A program made the position numbers and the translations under genes. Under the pieces are notes generated by a model. It was not told where the DNA came from. It searched no databases and saw only the letters and a list, made by a program, of their open reading frames with translations. A stretch of DNA of 54,540 bases from an uncultured Pelagibacteraceae bacterium (lineage in GTDB: Bacteria > Pseudomonadota > Alphaproteobacteria > Pelagibacterales > Pelagibacteraceae): assembly GCA_902589795.1 (NCBI GenBank), contig CACIUJ010000003.1:1-54540 (forward strand). The letters run 5' to 3'. Each line of letters starts with the position of its first letter. Position 1 is the stretch's first letter. Shown here piece by piece: positions 17,271 through 25,771 of the stretch.

Positions 17271-17282
17271 CAAGGCTCCAAC

Positions 17283-17723
17283 TTATTTTATTGGAATTAG
17301 CTTCTTTTTCTTTTGTTCTGGCACAATTTTTTCACAGTTTATCGTCAAAAGACCATCTTTAAGTTCTGCACCACTTACTTTTACGTCATCGGCAATTGTA
17401 AATGATCTAGAAAATGATCTCTGAGATATTCCCTTATGAATTATCTCGCTACCATCTTTTTCAACAGTTTTATTAACTTTTTTCGTTTTAACTGTTAAAA
17501 GTTTATCTTCAAACTCAACTTCAACATCATCTTTATTAAAGCCAGCAACAGCTACTTCAATAGCATACTTATCTTTTCCAGCCTTTCTGATATTGTACGG
17601 GGGATAGTTGCTTTGAACCATTCCACCATTACCCAACATTGATTCAAACTGATCAAACATGTCGTCAAATCCAATGCTGAAAGGTCTAAGAGAGTTAAAG
17701 ATTGATAAATCCTTACTTGTCAT
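17283..17723 (-). CDS. Small heat shock protein Hsp20 (IbpA class)
   Basis: 146 aa. N-terminal arm with FSIGFDDMFDQFESML, an alpha-crystallin domain from YNIRKAGKDKYAIEVAVAGFNKDDVEVE through SFSRSFTIADDVKVSGAELKDGLLTI, and a short tail whose LIPIK supplies the IxI/V-type anchor used in oligomer assembly. It is an ATP-independent holdase binding unfolding proteins in the cytoplasm. Expression is probably heat-controlled both by a sigma32-like promoter and by an RNA thermometer covering its ribosome-binding site (separate entries). Confidence 0.93.
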   Translation of the reverse strand: MTSKDLSIFNSLRPFSIGFDDMFDQFESMLGNGGMVQSNYPPYNIRKAGKDKYAIEVAVAGFNKDDVEVEFEDKLLTVKTKKVNKTVEKDGSEIIHKGISQRSFSRSFTIADDVKVSGAELKDGLLTINCEKIVPEQKKKKLIPIK

Positions 17724-17728
17724 ATTTA

Positions 17729-17745
17729 CCTCCTCTTTAGCAAGG
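17729..17745 (-). promoter_or_regulatory. ROSE-like RNA thermometer hairpin masking the hsp20 ribosome-binding site
   Basis: The mRNA reads CCUUGCU-AAAG-AGGAGG directly before UAAAUAUG. CCUU pairs with AGGAGG's 3' part, the G is left unpaired, CU pairs with AG, and the loop is AAAG. A U(U/C)GCU motif pairing with the Shine-Dalgarno around an odd G is the defining feature of alphaproteobacterial ROSE elements on small heat-shock genes. Only the SD-proximal hairpin is clear; the leader is shorter (about 55-60 nt) than classical ROSE leaders. Confidence 0.65.
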
Positions 17746-17785
17746 TTAATTTATATAAGTCCCACAATGGCAACTTATTAAAATT

Positions 17786-17814
17786 TATGTAGGAATGATT
17801 TTTAAAATTTCAAG
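17786..17814 (-). promoter_or_regulatory. Possible sigma32 (RpoH) promoter of hsp20
   Basis: On the minus strand CTTGAA (17814-17809) is followed after about 15 bp by CCTACAT (17793-17787), resembling the heat-shock consensus CTTGAA / CCCCATnT. It lies wholly in the gap between ptrB and hsp20 and would give a leader of roughly 55-60 nt. The -10 match is partial. Confidence 0.4.
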
Positions 17815-17815
17815 A

Positions 17816-19936
17816 TTATGTATTCAATTTATTTGTAATTTTTAAAATAAAGCTATAATCAAAAGCAATTTCTTCGATAGCAGAATCTCTTCCAGATTTC
17901 CCCCCATGCCCTGCATCTTCTAACTCGCATTTTAAAAGCAATAAATTTTTATCGGTCTTATACTGTCTTAGCTTAGCTGTAAATTTTGTAGGCTCGTCAA
18001 AAATTACTCTTACATCTTTTAAATTTGTGACTAATAGTAAATGGGGATAATCCATTTTTTTTATATTATGATAGGGAGAATAAGATTTAATATATTCAAA
18101 GTGTTCTTTGTTATTTTTTGCATCTCCAAATTCTGTTAATTCTCCCAATGTTAAAGGTAATGAATGATCAAGATTAGTAGTAAGCGAATCTAAGAATCCA
18201 ACCTGAATTATCATTCCTAAAAATAATTCTGGAGATTTATTTACCACTGCGCCCAAAAGCAAACCTCCAGCGCTGCCACCATAACCCACTATTCCTCCTT
18301 TGTAGGTATATTTTTTTTCAATCAAGTATTTAGCGGCAGATATATAATCTTCAAAAGTATTTTTTTTATTTAACATTTTTCCTTCTTCATGCCAAATTTC
18401 GCCACGCTCACGTCCGCCTCTAATTGATGCTTCACACCAAATAATATTTCTATTAAGCAAACTAAGTCTTGTGCTAGAAAAACCAAAGGAAAGAGAGTTA
18501 CCATAGCTTCCATACCCATATAATAAAACGTGCGTTGTTCCATCTAACTTTGTATCTTTATGTCGAGTTATTGTAAGAGGTATTAATCTCCCATCGTGGG
18601 ATTTGCATTCCAGTCTTTCTGTAATATAGTTTTTTGAAGAATAATTTTTGTCCAAAACTTTTTGCTCTTTCACAAATTTTTTTTCTTTTGTTTTCAGATT
18701 ATAAATATAAGACCTTGCATTGGTCCTGGGTGATGAGTAGTTGATATAAACATTATCCGTGTTAGTTTCTTTTTGCATTTCAGAAATTGATGGACTCCAA
18801 ACTTTTTCATCGGCAAATATCAACTCTTCTTCTTTATTGGTTTTGAGATTTCTTACAAATAATCTAGGTAGGGCATTGGATACTTCTCCTCTAATCATCC
18901 AATCATCTAAAAAATCATATCCTCCAATCACAACTTCTTTTTTGGCAGGAATAAAATCTTCCCAATTATTTATACTTTCATGTTTACACCTACAAATTTT
19001 ATAATCAGGTGATTTGTCTTGATTGGTATGAATCCAAAAATAATCCTGCCATGAATCAACGGAATATTTAATTTTTTCTTTACGTTTTTGAAATAATTTT
19101 AATTTTATTTTTTTCCCCGAGTTTGCTTCCTCGGAAGTAAAGTAATGCGTTTCGTAAGTTGAGTGGTCAGAAGTACTTATCAAAAAAAACTTTTCATCTG
19201 AAGTCAAGCCTCCCATACCAACAGTAAATTTTGGATCTTTTTCCTCATAAATTAACTCATCATTTTTTTGAGAAGATCCAATTTTATGTCTAAAAATCTT
19301 TTTTGGCTGATGTGTTTTATTTAGTAAAGTATAAAAAATAAATCTAGAATCTTTACTGAAAGTTATTCCACCAGATGTATTTTCAATTTTTTCATCAATT
19401 ATTTTTTCATCATCTATTCTTCTTACATAAATAGTGTAAAATTCTGAACCGTTGAGATCTAATGAATATCCCAAGAGAGAATGATCATGACTGACAGAGA
19501 GATCTCCAACACCAAAATAGCTGGCACCTAATTTCTTTTTTTCTTTATCTCCGTTCCAATATTCTTGAGTTTTATCTTTATTGTCTCCTATTTTTTTTCT
19601 TAGTTGGATAGCATAATTATTTTCCTTGGTTGTTTTTGACCAATATTCCCATCCGTCCTTATTATAAAAAAAATGAAGAGACTCATCATCTAGTTTAATT
19701 CTTCCCTTAATTTCTTTAAATAATTTTTTTTGCATTTCCTCAGCATTTTTCATTTGAAATTTTGTATAAGAATTTTCTTCTTCTAAATATTTCCTTACTT
19801 CAGAATTTAATTTTGAACTATCTTTTAAAACATCAAGAATATTTTTTTGATGAATCCAACTGTATTCGTCTTTTATTTCAATTCCGTGATACTTTTTGAC
19901 TTCTAATTTTTGTTTTAATTTAGGAGAATTTTTCAT
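17816..19936 (-). CDS. ptrB: Oligopeptidase B (prolyl oligopeptidase family S9A)
   Basis: 706 aa, the normal length. An N-terminal seven-bladed propeller (about residues 70-410) is followed by an alpha/beta-hydrolase domain. Catalytic triad: Ser in GYGGSAGGLLLGAVV, Asp in LKDVRVIFDEPTKF, His in EDAGHGGKSGR. IRGGRERGEIWHEEGK is the conserved block before the active site. It cleaves short peptides after basic residues in the cytoplasm, helping turnover of imported or internal peptides. Its start is 16 bp from the divergent J-domain gene. Confidence 0.92.
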   Translation of the reverse strand: MKNSPKLKQKLEVKKYHGIEIKDEYSWIHQKNILDVLKDSSKLNSEVRKYLEEENSYTKFQMKNAEEMQKKLFKEIKGRIKLDDESLHFFYNKDGWEYWSKTTKENNYAIQLRKKIGDNKDKTQEYWNGDKEKKKLGASYFGVGDLSVSHDHSLLGYSLDLNGSEFYTIYVRRIDDEKIIDEKIENTSGGITFSKDSRFIFYTLLNKTHQPKKIFRHKIGSSQKNDELIYEEKDPKFTVGMGGLTSDEKFFLISTSDHSTYETHYFTSEEANSGKKIKLKLFQKRKEKIKYSVDSWQDYFWIHTNQDKSPDYKICRCKHESINNWEDFIPAKKEVVIGGYDFLDDWMIRGEVSNALPRLFVRNLKTNKEEELIFADEKVWSPSISEMQKETNTDNVYINYSSPRTNARSYIYNLKTKEKKFVKEQKVLDKNYSSKNYITERLECKSHDGRLIPLTITRHKDTKLDGTTHVLLYGYGSYGNSLSFGFSSTRLSLLNRNIIWCEASIRGGRERGEIWHEEGKMLNKKNTFEDYISAAKYLIEKKYTYKGGIVGYGGSAGGLLLGAVVNKSPELFLGMIIQVGFLDSLTTNLDHSLPLTLGELTEFGDAKNNKEHFEYIKSYSPYHNIKKMDYPHLLLVTNLKDVRVIFDEPTKFTAKLRQYKTDKNLLLLKCELEDAGHGGKSGRDSAIEEIAFDYSFILKITNKLNT

Positions 19937-19952
19937 TAGAATACTTATTTAT

Positions 19953-20465
19953 ATGAATATTGTAATAACTGGAATAATTATTTTTTGTGTTACGTTTTTA
20001 GCGCTTACATGGTTTGCTCGACAAAAAACACAGAAAATAGCTAAAGGTGTAAGAACTTTAATCATTATTTTATCATTATTAATAGCAATAATTTTGGCTA
20101 TAGGAGGCAGAATATTATTTTCCTTACCTTTATTTTTTTTAGCTTTGTCAGTTCTCAAAATAAAAGGTTTAACAGCATTTCAAATTTGGCAAATATGGAG
20201 ACTGTTAAATTTTTTAAGAGCCACAGGAAGATATTCATATTTTGGTCAAAACAAACAATCTTCTTCCTCAGGAAATTTAACCACAGATGAATGCTATAAA
20301 TTACTCGGGCTAAAGAAACCATGCTCGAAAGAAAACGTAATTAAAGCTGCAGCTCATCTGCAGAAAAAAATTCATCCCGATCTAAACAAAAATCAAAATA
20401 CAGAATATTTAAGCAAAATAGTAAATAACGCAAAAGATACTATTTTAAAAAATGATTTTAGCTAA
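19953..20465 (+). CDS. Membrane-anchored J-domain protein (Tim14/DjlA-like)
   Basis: 170 aa from the internal ATG at 19953; the tracked start at 19896 overlaps the ptrB coding start and yields no better signal. Two to three hydrophobic segments (about residues 1-17, 33-50 and 52-68) precede an amphipathic linker and a C-terminal J domain, CYKLLGLKKPCSKENVIKAA then KKIHPDLNKN with the obligatory HPD, near residues 115-170. The layout of membrane helices followed by a terminal J domain resembles the alphaproteobacterial relatives of mitochondrial Tim14/Pam18. It would stimulate DnaK ATPase at the membrane; the partner process is unknown. Confidence 0.8.
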   Translation: MNIVITGIIIFCVTFLALTWFARQKTQKIAKGVRTLIIILSLLIAIILAIGGRILFSLPLFFLALSVLKIKGLTAFQIWQIWRLLNFLRATGRYSYFGQNKQSSSSGNLTTDECYKLLGLKKPCSKENVIKAAAHLQKKIHPDLNKNQNTEYLSKIVNNAKDTILKNDFS

Positions 20466-21387
20466 TTAAATTTATAGTTTGTTTTAAAACTTCATCGTAA
20501 GAAATTTTTTCTTTACCTCTTGTATTATGTCCTGTGCTTTCAATAGTCTCTCCTTCAGGAACTATAATTTTTATATTAGGATTCCATAAGCCATAGGCTA
20601 GAGGTGGGCTATCACAGAATATGGCCAGACACTTGAGGTTAAGGTTAGCAGATATATGTAGAGGACCAGTATCATTTCCCACATAAAATTTGCAGGCTGC
20701 AAAAATAGGAATAATTTCATCCAAATTTAATTTAGAAAGCGAGACACAATTTGAAACCGAAGACATAATTTTTTCAATTAAAATTTCGTCATTTTTTCCA
20801 CCAAATAAAAAGAACTTACAAGGAAATTTAGAATTAATTGTTCGAAATAATTTTATGTAATTATCTACATCGTATCTTTTTGTTGGTCCGGAAGCAGAAA
20901 TTCCACAGATAATATTTTTAGTTTCAGTTTTTATATCATGATTTTTTTTAGCTTTTTCAATAGACTCTTTGCTCCAGTAAATTTTTGATGCAGAATTGAT
21001 TTTTTTTTGTAATATTTTTTCAGTAAATTCTTGGGCTGTTTTATAAAAATTTTTGCCTTTTTTTGAAAAAAATGGATAATGATAAATTTTTTTAATCCCT
21101 GAAAGCTTGGCTATTAAATATAACCTAATAGAATCAGAATAAATATAACATTGATCAAATTTTTCAGTTTTTATTTTATTAATAATATTAAAAAAATCTT
21201 TTTTCCCCAAATCTATAATGTTATTTACATGGGGATCATGCTTAAATATAGCTTTTGCTCCAGTAGTCTTTTGAGCAAGAACAGTTACCGGATTATTGAT
21301 TTCTTTTGATATGTGATGAACGTTACTTAATAGTATATTAGCGTCTCCTATACCTGGTGGCTTAATGCAAATTAGGGCTTTATTCAT
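20458..21387 (-). CDS. Glycosyltransferase family 9 (heptosyltransferase-like)
   Basis: 309 aa. GT-B fold with a ADP-heptose transferase-like start, MNKALICIKPPGIGDANILLSNV, and the conserved C-terminal donor-binding block FYVGNDTGPLHISANLNLKCLAIF. CGISASGPTKRYDVDNY replaces the usual GxS...KRWP. It probably transfers a sugar to the lipopolysaccharide core at the cytoplasmic face, but which sugar is unclear. The first 8 bp at its 3' end overlap the 3' end of the J-domain gene on the other strand. Confidence 0.82.
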   Translation of the reverse strand: MNKALICIKPPGIGDANILLSNVHHISKEINNPVTVLAQKTTGAKAIFKHDPHVNNIIDLGKKDFFNIINKIKTEKFDQCYIYSDSIRLYLIAKLSGIKKIYHYPFFSKKGKNFYKTAQEFTEKILQKKINSASKIYWSKESIEKAKKNHDIKTETKNIICGISASGPTKRYDVDNYIKLFRTINSKFPCKFFLFGGKNDEILIEKIMSSVSNCVSLSKLNLDEIIPIFAACKFYVGNDTGPLHISANLNLKCLAIFCDSPPLAYGLWNPNIKIIVPEGETIESTGHNTRGKEKISYDEVLKQTINLIS

Positions 21388-21431
21388 TTTTTTTATCTAA
21401 TATAATTTCTAAATAATAAATTGGTGAAATT

Positions 21432-22316
21432 ATGTCTATAAAAAAAGGAATTTATGCTGCATCAATGACAGTTATCAATAAAGATTTGTCCGTAAACGTG
21501 GATGAAACAATTAAACATGCTGAAAAGTTAATAATACAGGGTTGCCATGGAACTGTAATAGGAGGCAGCACTGGAATGATGCAACTTATTTCAAACAGTG
21601 AAAAAAAACAATTGATTGATAAAATGAGAGCTAGCAAATTTAAAGATAATTTTGTTTTTGGTACTGGTTCAAATTCCCTAAGTGAAAATATCAAATTAAT
21701 GAAACATTGTTTAGAAAATGGAATTGATAGATTTTTATTAATGCCGCCGGCTTATTACAAATATAACGATGACCAAGTATATACTTTTTATTCAAAAATT
21801 GTTGAAGAAGTTCCTGAAAGTAAAATTATTTTATATAATTTTGAAAAATTAAGTGGTTATAAATTTAGCATTAAAATAATTGAAAAATTAGTTAAAAAAT
21901 TTCCAAAACAAGTAGTTGGCGTAAAAGATAGTACATATAATCTTTATGAAATACTTAAAATTCCAAATTTTTTAATTTTTCCTGGATCAGAAACAAAACT
22001 GCTAAAAGGATTAGAGTCAGGTTGCAGCGGTATAATTTCAGCAGTTTGTAATGTGACCGCCCCACTTGCTAGAAAAGTTTTTGATGATTTTGCAAATAAA
22101 AATAAACAAACATTCAATGAAAGATTGTGCTCAGTTAGAAAAGTCTTTGATAAGCATAATCTGATATCGGGACTTCATAGTTTTTTATCGAAAGAAGATG
22201 AAAAATATAATAAGGTTTTACCACCTTTGAGTCTATTAACCAAGGAGGAAGAAAAAAAGATGATGTCTGAATTAGAAAATCTTGATTTTTTTCCACAAAA
22301 AAATATTGCGGCTTAA
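21432..22316 (+). CDS. Dihydrodipicolinate synthase / N-acetylneuraminate lyase family aldolase
   Basis: 294 aa TIM barrel. The Schiff-base Lys lies in VVGVKDSTYNLYEI; the Tyr-containing strand is KIILYNFEKLSGYKF, closer to N-acetylneuraminate lyase (YNxPxLSG) than to DapA. The strand-2 motif GGSTGMM has Met where DapA and NanA have Glu (GTTGE or GSTGE), so substrate preference should differ. It is a pyruvate-dependent class I aldolase or a relative using another 2-oxo acid. Shine-Dalgarno GGTGA precedes the start; the gene stops 3 bp before cfa, with which it is likely co-transcribed. Confidence 0.82.
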   Translation: MSIKKGIYAASMTVINKDLSVNVDETIKHAEKLIIQGCHGTVIGGSTGMMQLISNSEKKQLIDKMRASKFKDNFVFGTGSNSLSENIKLMKHCLENGIDRFLLMPPAYYKYNDDQVYTFYSKIVEEVPESKIILYNFEKLSGYKFSIKIIEKLVKKFPKQVVGVKDSTYNLYEILKIPNFLIFPGSETKLLKGLESGCSGIISAVCNVTAPLARKVFDDFANKNKQTFNERLCSVRKVFDKHNLISGLHSFLSKEDEKYNKVLPPLSLLTKEEEKKMMSELENLDFFPQKNIAA

Positions 22317-22319
22317 TTT

Positions 22320-23525
22320 ATGATTTTAGCAAGATTTTTATCAAAATTTTTTACAAAAGAGGGGATAGTTCTAATTGACTCGCATGGTCAAAAATATATT
22401 TGTGGCGATGTAAAAAATAAAGAAAAACCACTAACTCTAAAATTATTAAAAAAAGATTTAAATTGGAAACTTTTAATATATCCAGAGCTTTATATGGGAG
22501 AAGAATATTATAAAGGAAATATTGAAATTGAAAATGGTACGATTCATGATTTTTTAGATTTATCATTAAAAAATCTTGGTCGTAAAAAAATAAATTTGTA
22601 TTCTACAATTGTGAATAATTTAGTTTATGGATATAAATTTTTAAGCAATCATAACTTCGTCCGAGCTTCAAAAAAAAATGCAGAAATGCATTACAACCGT
22701 GGCGAAGATATTTATGATTGGATGTTAGATAAAGAACACAGACAATATTCATGTGCAATTTTTAAAGATCCTAAAGAAACATTAGAACAAGCTCAAACGA
22801 ACAAACTTGCTCATATAGTAAAAAAATTAAATTTAAAACCAGGTCAGAGAGTACTAGATATTGGTTGTGGATGGGGTGGTCTAAGTAGATATATAGCAAA
22901 GGAAGTTGGATGTGAGGTTCATGGAATTAGTCTTGCATCAAATCAAATTGAATACTGTAAAAAGAAATCAAGAGAGTCTAAATTGGATAATTTACTAAGT
23001 TATGAGCTGTGTGATTATAGAGAAGTCAAAGGTACGTGGGATCGTATAGTTAATATTGGTTTTTTCGAACACGTATCTCCTAAATTTTACAAAGCCTTTT
23101 TTACAAGAATTCATGATTTATTAAAAGATAATGGGGATTCCCTTTGCTTAACCCATACAATTGCAACAACTAATCCTCCGGGTCCACCAAATCCTTTCAT
23201 AGAGAAATATATTTTTAATGGGGGAAAAGTTCCTTCAGCTAGCCAGATTACAAAAGCTATAGAAAAAAGTGGGCTCGTTATATCAGGTTGGGAAAGTTTG
23301 ATAGACCATTATAATTTAACACTTGATCATTGGAGAAAAAGGTTTTTAGAAAATGTTGGTAAGGCAAAAAAAGTATACGGACCAAATTTTGTAAGACTTT
23401 GGGATTTTTATCTCTCAAGTTGTAGCGCAGCCTTTAAATGGTCAGATCTTTTGGTTTATCAAATTGAAACTGTTAAAGATTTCAAATCCGTTCCCGCTAG
23501 AACAAGAGACTATATTTATAACTAA
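22320..23525 (+). CDS. cfa: Cyclopropane-fatty-acyl-phospholipid synthase
   Basis: 401 aa. A N-terminal SCP2-like region is followed by an S-adenosylmethionine methyltransferase domain: VLDIGCGWGGLSRYIAKEVGCEVHGISLASNQIEYC (AdoMet site), IVNIGFFEHVSPKFY, and LDHWRKRFLENVGKA with DFYLSSCSAAFKWSD, both typical of CFA synthases. It methylates double bonds of membrane phospholipid acyl chains to cyclopropanes, or may perform a related lipid methylation. It follows the DapA/NanA-type aldolase by 3 bp. The closing ..SDLLVYQIETVKD matches the E. coli end. Confidence 0.92.
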   Translation: MILARFLSKFFTKEGIVLIDSHGQKYICGDVKNKEKPLTLKLLKKDLNWKLLIYPELYMGEEYYKGNIEIENGTIHDFLDLSLKNLGRKKINLYSTIVNNLVYGYKFLSNHNFVRASKKNAEMHYNRGEDIYDWMLDKEHRQYSCAIFKDPKETLEQAQTNKLAHIVKKLNLKPGQRVLDIGCGWGGLSRYIAKEVGCEVHGISLASNQIEYCKKKSRESKLDNLLSYELCDYREVKGTWDRIVNIGFFEHVSPKFYKAFFTRIHDLLKDNGDSLCLTHTIATTNPPGPPNPFIEKYIFNGGKVPSASQITKAIEKSGLVISGWESLIDHYNLTLDHWRKRFLENVGKAKKVYGPNFVRLWDFYLSSCSAAFKWSDLLVYQIETVKDFKSVPARTRDYIYN

Positions 23526-23554
23526 CTAATTGTTAGTATAATCTTTCTGATTCA

Positions 23555-24667
23555 ATGAAAAAAAAGCGAAAAAAAATAAGAAAAAAATATAAAGTAAAAA
23601 AAAATAGATTAAAAAAACGAGGTAAAAATACAAGAAAAAGTACAAAAAAGAAAAAATCAATCAAGATAAAAAGAAAAAAAACAAAATTAAGATCAATTAA
23701 AAAATTCAAAATACCTAATATTTCAATAAGTAATAAAAAATTAAATTTGGTTAAAAGAATATCATTTCAAAAAATTATAAATTTTATTTTAGAACCATTT
23801 TTTGAAGCATACGAAAACTTTAAAGAAAAAAGAAGAAATGAAAAATTAAAGAAAATTGCTGTAGAGAAAGCAGAAAAAGAAAGAAAAATAAAAGAAGAAA
23901 GACGTATTCGTTATGAAGCAAAAAAACAACAGCTCAAAGATGAACAAAAAATGGCAAGGGAGCGTGAAATAGATTTAAAAAGATTTTTAAGAGAAGAGCA
24001 GGCAATTTTAAGACGTGAGCAGGCTAAAAAAAGAAAAGGTTTTCTTGAAGAAATAAAACTTGAGAAAAAAATCGAAGCTTTTAGAAAACGTGAACTTGAA
24101 GAAATTAAGAATTTAGAAAAATTAGCATTAAAGGAGCAGCGTGAAGATTACAAAGAAGTTGAGCAGAGAATTGAAAAAATTAAACTTAAATATCAGCAGA
24201 TAAGAACACAAAAAATTAGAGAGAGAATCGAGTCCCTGGGTGTTGAAATTTCTGATTCCGATACTAGAGAAGACTTATTACAAAAGGAACGCGAATATGC
24301 AGAACATAGGCAAAAAATTGAACTTGTTCTCGAATCTTTTTACCGTTCAGCAAATTCTTTAATTTTTCAATTAAATAAAAAATATATACCAAGGCACAAA
24401 AGTATACTTAGGGTTATTGATCGAAGGTACGAATCAAACGAATGTTTTATAAGATATGACGATAGTCCTGATGAAGATTGGTTGATTTTAATTTATTTAG
24501 AAGATTCTGACGCCAAGAAGGGAAAAATTGTTGTAGAAAATAAAGCCAATCAAGAAAAACATGAAACTAAATCATTTGAAACCAAGGAAATATTCACCTA
24601 TTCCGATTATCTTGTTGACGCGATGACAGCTCACATTGATCGTGAGCGACAAAAGAAAGTAAGCTAG
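23555..24667 (+). CDS. Unrecognised protein: very basic N-terminus, charged coiled coil, compact C-terminal domain
   Basis: 370 aa. Residues 1-60 are mostly Lys and Arg (KKKRKKIRKKYKVKKNRLKK and similar). A hydrophobic-amphipathic stretch IINFILEPFFEAYENF (about 74-89) follows, then an uninterrupted charged coiled coil to about residue 270, then a mixed alpha/beta part with RYESNECFIRYDD and EDWLILIYLEDSD. I do not recognise a family. A TATAAT (23538-23543) sits 11 bp before the ATG. Upstream of rmuC and sbcB; the basic tail suggests nucleic-acid or membrane-surface contact, an inference only. The A-rich coding of the N-terminus is real reading frame, not a repeat. Confidence 0.75.
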   Translation: MKKKRKKIRKKYKVKKNRLKKRGKNTRKSTKKKKSIKIKRKKTKLRSIKKFKIPNISISNKKLNLVKRISFQKIINFILEPFFEAYENFKEKRRNEKLKKIAVEKAEKERKIKEERRIRYEAKKQQLKDEQKMAREREIDLKRFLREEQAILRREQAKKRKGFLEEIKLEKKIEAFRKRELEEIKNLEKLALKEQREDYKEVEQRIEKIKLKYQQIRTQKIRERIESLGVEISDSDTREDLLQKEREYAEHRQKIELVLESFYRSANSLIFQLNKKYIPRHKSILRVIDRRYESNECFIRYDDSPDEDWLILIYLEDSDAKKGKIVVENKANQEKHETKSFETKEIFTYSDYLVDAMTAHIDRERQKKVS

Positions 24668-24715
24668 TTTTTTACTGATAAAAATTTTTTAGTGTGGTAA
24701 TAAATTAAATTCTAT

Positions 24716-25765
24716 ATGACAATGCAAGAATCAGTTTTATATATAGTCTTGGCACTTCTGTGCGTGGTAATTTATCTTTTGATTATTCCAAAAAAAAACA
24801 AAGAAGAAATTAATAATAAAGAGTTTGACAGATTGAAGGATTCGTTAAATAGTTCAATAAATAATATGTCTACATCTTTTAACACCTTATCAAAGGATGT
24901 AACTCGTGATATGACCCAAGCTCTTACCAAGGTTGATGAAAAAGTAGGAGCTTTTAATAAACAAGTTGAAGATTTAAACAAAAGTCAGGCAAGTTTTAGT
25001 AAAATTTTAGCTGGAGTTAAAAAGTATGGTACATTAGCTGAATTTTCCCTTTCATCTCTTCTTAAGGATCTGTTACCAGCTTCCCAATATATTCCTAATG
25101 TAAAAATGAAGGAGGACACCGGGGAGAATGTAGAATTTGCTGTAAGATTGCAGGATGGTATTTTGGTTCCAATAGACTCACATTGGCCGGTTGAAAAATT
25201 TCAAGCCATTGTTGATGCTGAAGAGGCAAAAGATAAAAAAACTGTAGCAGATGCTAAAGATAAATTAGCAAGTGCCTTTAGAGCAAAAGCAAAAAAAGTT
25301 AATGAAAAATATATTGTTCCACCAAAAACAACAGATTTTGCAATAGTGTATGCACCCACTGAAAGTTTATTTTCTGAACTTACAAGCTACAGAGATCCAA
25401 ACACCAAAGAATTATTAACACAAGAGTTAATGAGAAAATATAAAATTACAATTTCTGGACCGAATACACTTTCAGCTTATTTGCAATCTTTACATATGGG
25501 TTTTCAAACTTTAAAGGTACAAAAGCATGCAACGCAAATTTATAACGACTTAAGAAATATTTCATCAAGATTTAACAAACATTTTGACGGTATTGTAAGT
25601 TTAAGAAAAACTTTAGAGGAAGCTTTAAATCATACTGATGATTTTGGACGTGACGCTAGATCTATTATGAGAACTCTAGAAAACATCAAAACACCCGATC
25701 CGGTTGCAAAAAAAAACGAACAAGTAAATGATAAGGTTGACAAAATAAAATCTTTCAATAAGTAA
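24716..25765 (+). CDS. rmuC: DNA recombination protein RmuC
   Basis: 349 aa. An N-terminal membrane segment (about residues 7-23), then a coiled coil (SLNSSINNMSTSFNTLSKDVTRD) and the RmuC nuclease-like core: KYGTLAEFSLSSLLKDLLP, VEFAVRLQDGILVPIDSHWPVEKFQ and FAIVYAPTESLFSEL. The family is a PD-(D/E)XK-like protein that limits inversions at short inverted repeats; its biochemical activity is poorly known. It is followed 6 bp later by exonuclease I, a plausible partner in processing DNA ends. Confidence 0.92.
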   Translation: MTMQESVLYIVLALLCVVIYLLIIPKKNKEEINNKEFDRLKDSLNSSINNMSTSFNTLSKDVTRDMTQALTKVDEKVGAFNKQVEDLNKSQASFSKILAGVKKYGTLAEFSLSSLLKDLLPASQYIPNVKMKEDTGENVEFAVRLQDGILVPIDSHWPVEKFQAIVDAEEAKDKKTVADAKDKLASAFRAKAKKVNEKYIVPPKTTDFAIVYAPTESLFSELTSYRDPNTKELLTQELMRKYKITISGPNTLSAYLQSLHMGFQTLKVQKHATQIYNDLRNISSRFNKHFDGIVSLRKTLEEALNHTDDFGRDARSIMRTLENIKTPDPVAKKNEQVNDKVDKIKSFNK

Positions 25766-25771
25766 TAACTA

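Noticed and set aside
23555-23720. A-rich tract as a possible repeat or CRISPR-like element
   Set aside because: It is a continuous reading frame coding for Lys/Arg codons with no regular unit length or spacers.
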